In this document: positions 63,547 to 64,000 of the stretch, piece by piece
Numbering within the stretch: position 1 is the first letter of the stretch
Layout of the letters: each line of letters begins with the position of its first letter
Source of the DNA: Unio delphinus
Taxonomy: Eukaryota > Mollusca > Bivalvia > Unionida > Unionidae
Assembly (NCBI GenBank): GCA_029339505.1
Contig: JAQISU010000118.1
Location: forward strand, 7,593,001 to 7,657,000
DNA: 64,000 nt
Direction: 5' to 3'
Notes under the pieces: model-generated
Database searches by the model: none
What the model was told of the DNA's origin: nothing
The model's input: the letters and a program-made list of their open reading frames with translations, nothing else
Program-made: the position numbers and the translations under genes

Positions 63547-64000
63547 TTAATAAACCGTTCCTGGTATTTTTCTTAGACCCGATCCGTTCACGGATTTGCC
63601 GCTGTACCATGAATACGGGGTTCCTGGTAGGTACAACCCCTTTCCCTTTTTTTTATACCCGGATCCACTTGTGGATCTACCGCGAGCGGATCCACCAGTT
63701 GCCTTTTTCAACGCCATCCCTGCTGCGGTCCCAACGGCTCCCAACGCTGCCGCCTTCGCCACCGCTGGGGCAGCCGCTGCAATCAATGCTGGTATTGCGG
63801 CTAACAATGGAAATATACCACCTGATTTTATCATGTTCGCGACTGCAGCTTTCGAAAATTCTATTTGAACTCCTCGCTTATTTTTCATTGCATCATTGAA
63901 ATGTTTTATTTGACGATCCGTTAATGATATTTTATGTGTACCTCCGGACATCTGCGCTGGTTTTAACGTTATTGTTGTTCCACATTCCTTAGCGGATTTT
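63547..64000 (-). CDS. pX-like core protein, element 3 (5' end cut by window)
   Basis: The frame is open to the window edge (KECGTTITLKPAQMSGG), so the true start lies beyond 64000; the Met at 63951 is internal by comparison with element 1. Hallmarks: LTDRQIKHFNDAMKNKRGVQ, GGIFPLLAAIPALIAAAAP, a basic GYKKKGKG patch and LPGTPYSWYSG near the end. Confidence 0.75.
   Translation of the reverse strand, partial: KSAKECGTTITLKPAQMSGGTHKISLTDRQIKHFNDAMKNKRGVQIEFSKAAVANMIKSGGIFPLLAAIPALIAAAAPAVAKAAALGAVGTAAGMALKKATGGSARGRSTSGSGYKKKGKGLYLPGTPYSWYSGKSVNGSGLRKIPGTVY

Larger units (their letters stand above)
59239..64000. mobile_element. Polinton/Maverick element 3 (capsid end), nested in element 2
   Basis: From its terminal repeat it runs, on the minus strand, minor capsid, membrane, fiber-like, protease and pX-like genes: the element 1 late block in reverse. 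All frames seen are open. The window ends inside the pX-like gene, so major capsid and replication genes should follow beyond 64000. Confidence 0.88.

Noticed and set aside
59239..64000. Invertible capsid module (flip of one element's late genes between its terminal 16-mers)
   Set aside because: The start at 59239 has the outer-to-inner order of a true element end, and the empty site in element 1 continues with different sequence. A nested second element explains this better; the far end outside the window would decide.

Overview
The window looks like nuclear DNA of an invertebrate, most likely a bivalve or other mollusc. It is AT-rich and full of minisatellites, carries two tRNA-derived SINE families, CR1/L2-like LINE fragments, one DIRS-like retroelement and parts of three Polinton/Maverick (adintovirus-like) elements. 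The species call is inference; the eukaryotic call rests on spliced exons of a geranylgeranyl diphosphate synthase gene (GGPS1).

Layout. Positions 1-9709 are the right-hand part of Polinton element 1: broken polymerase 5' end, zinc protein, HNH protein, capsid genes, terminal repeat. It ends inside a SINE, and that SINE lies in the last visible intron of GGPS1. Positions 9710-36112 hold GGPS1 on the minus strand (eight coding exons, 36112 down to 12812; the 3' end of the gene is not found). Its introns hold several tandem arrays and, at 25760-33114, a decayed DIRS-like element inserted in an AT-rich satellite. Positions 36113-51311 are gene-poor host DNA with SINEs, a 36-bp minisatellite array and a broken LINE.

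From 51312 to 59238 lies the left part of Polinton element 2, inserted in the reverse transcriptase of that LINE. It has a packaging ATPase, a zinc ribbon joined to a phospholipase A2 domain across a possible -1 frameshift, an integrase, and a 1305-residue polymerase-helicase-HNH fusion. From 59239 to the end is element 3, in the opposite orientation and apparently nested in element 2. It carries minor capsid (penton-like), membrane, fiber-like, protease and pX-like genes.

How the genes fit together: integrase and terminal repeats mobilise the element; the polymerase-helicase fusion would replicate it; major and minor capsid proteins, protease, ATPase, core proteins and fiber would build a virion; PLA2 would act in membrane escape. 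Elements 1 and 3 are close relatives with similar capsid genes but very different fiber and minor-capsid inserts. Lesions are few (nonsense codons and single-base frameshifts), so the insertions look recent. The most unusual points are the polymerase-helicase-HNH fusion with Met-led N-terminal repeats, the A AAA AAC site before PLA2, the paired inverted 16-mers at every element end, and the nested insertion with its empty site present in element 1.
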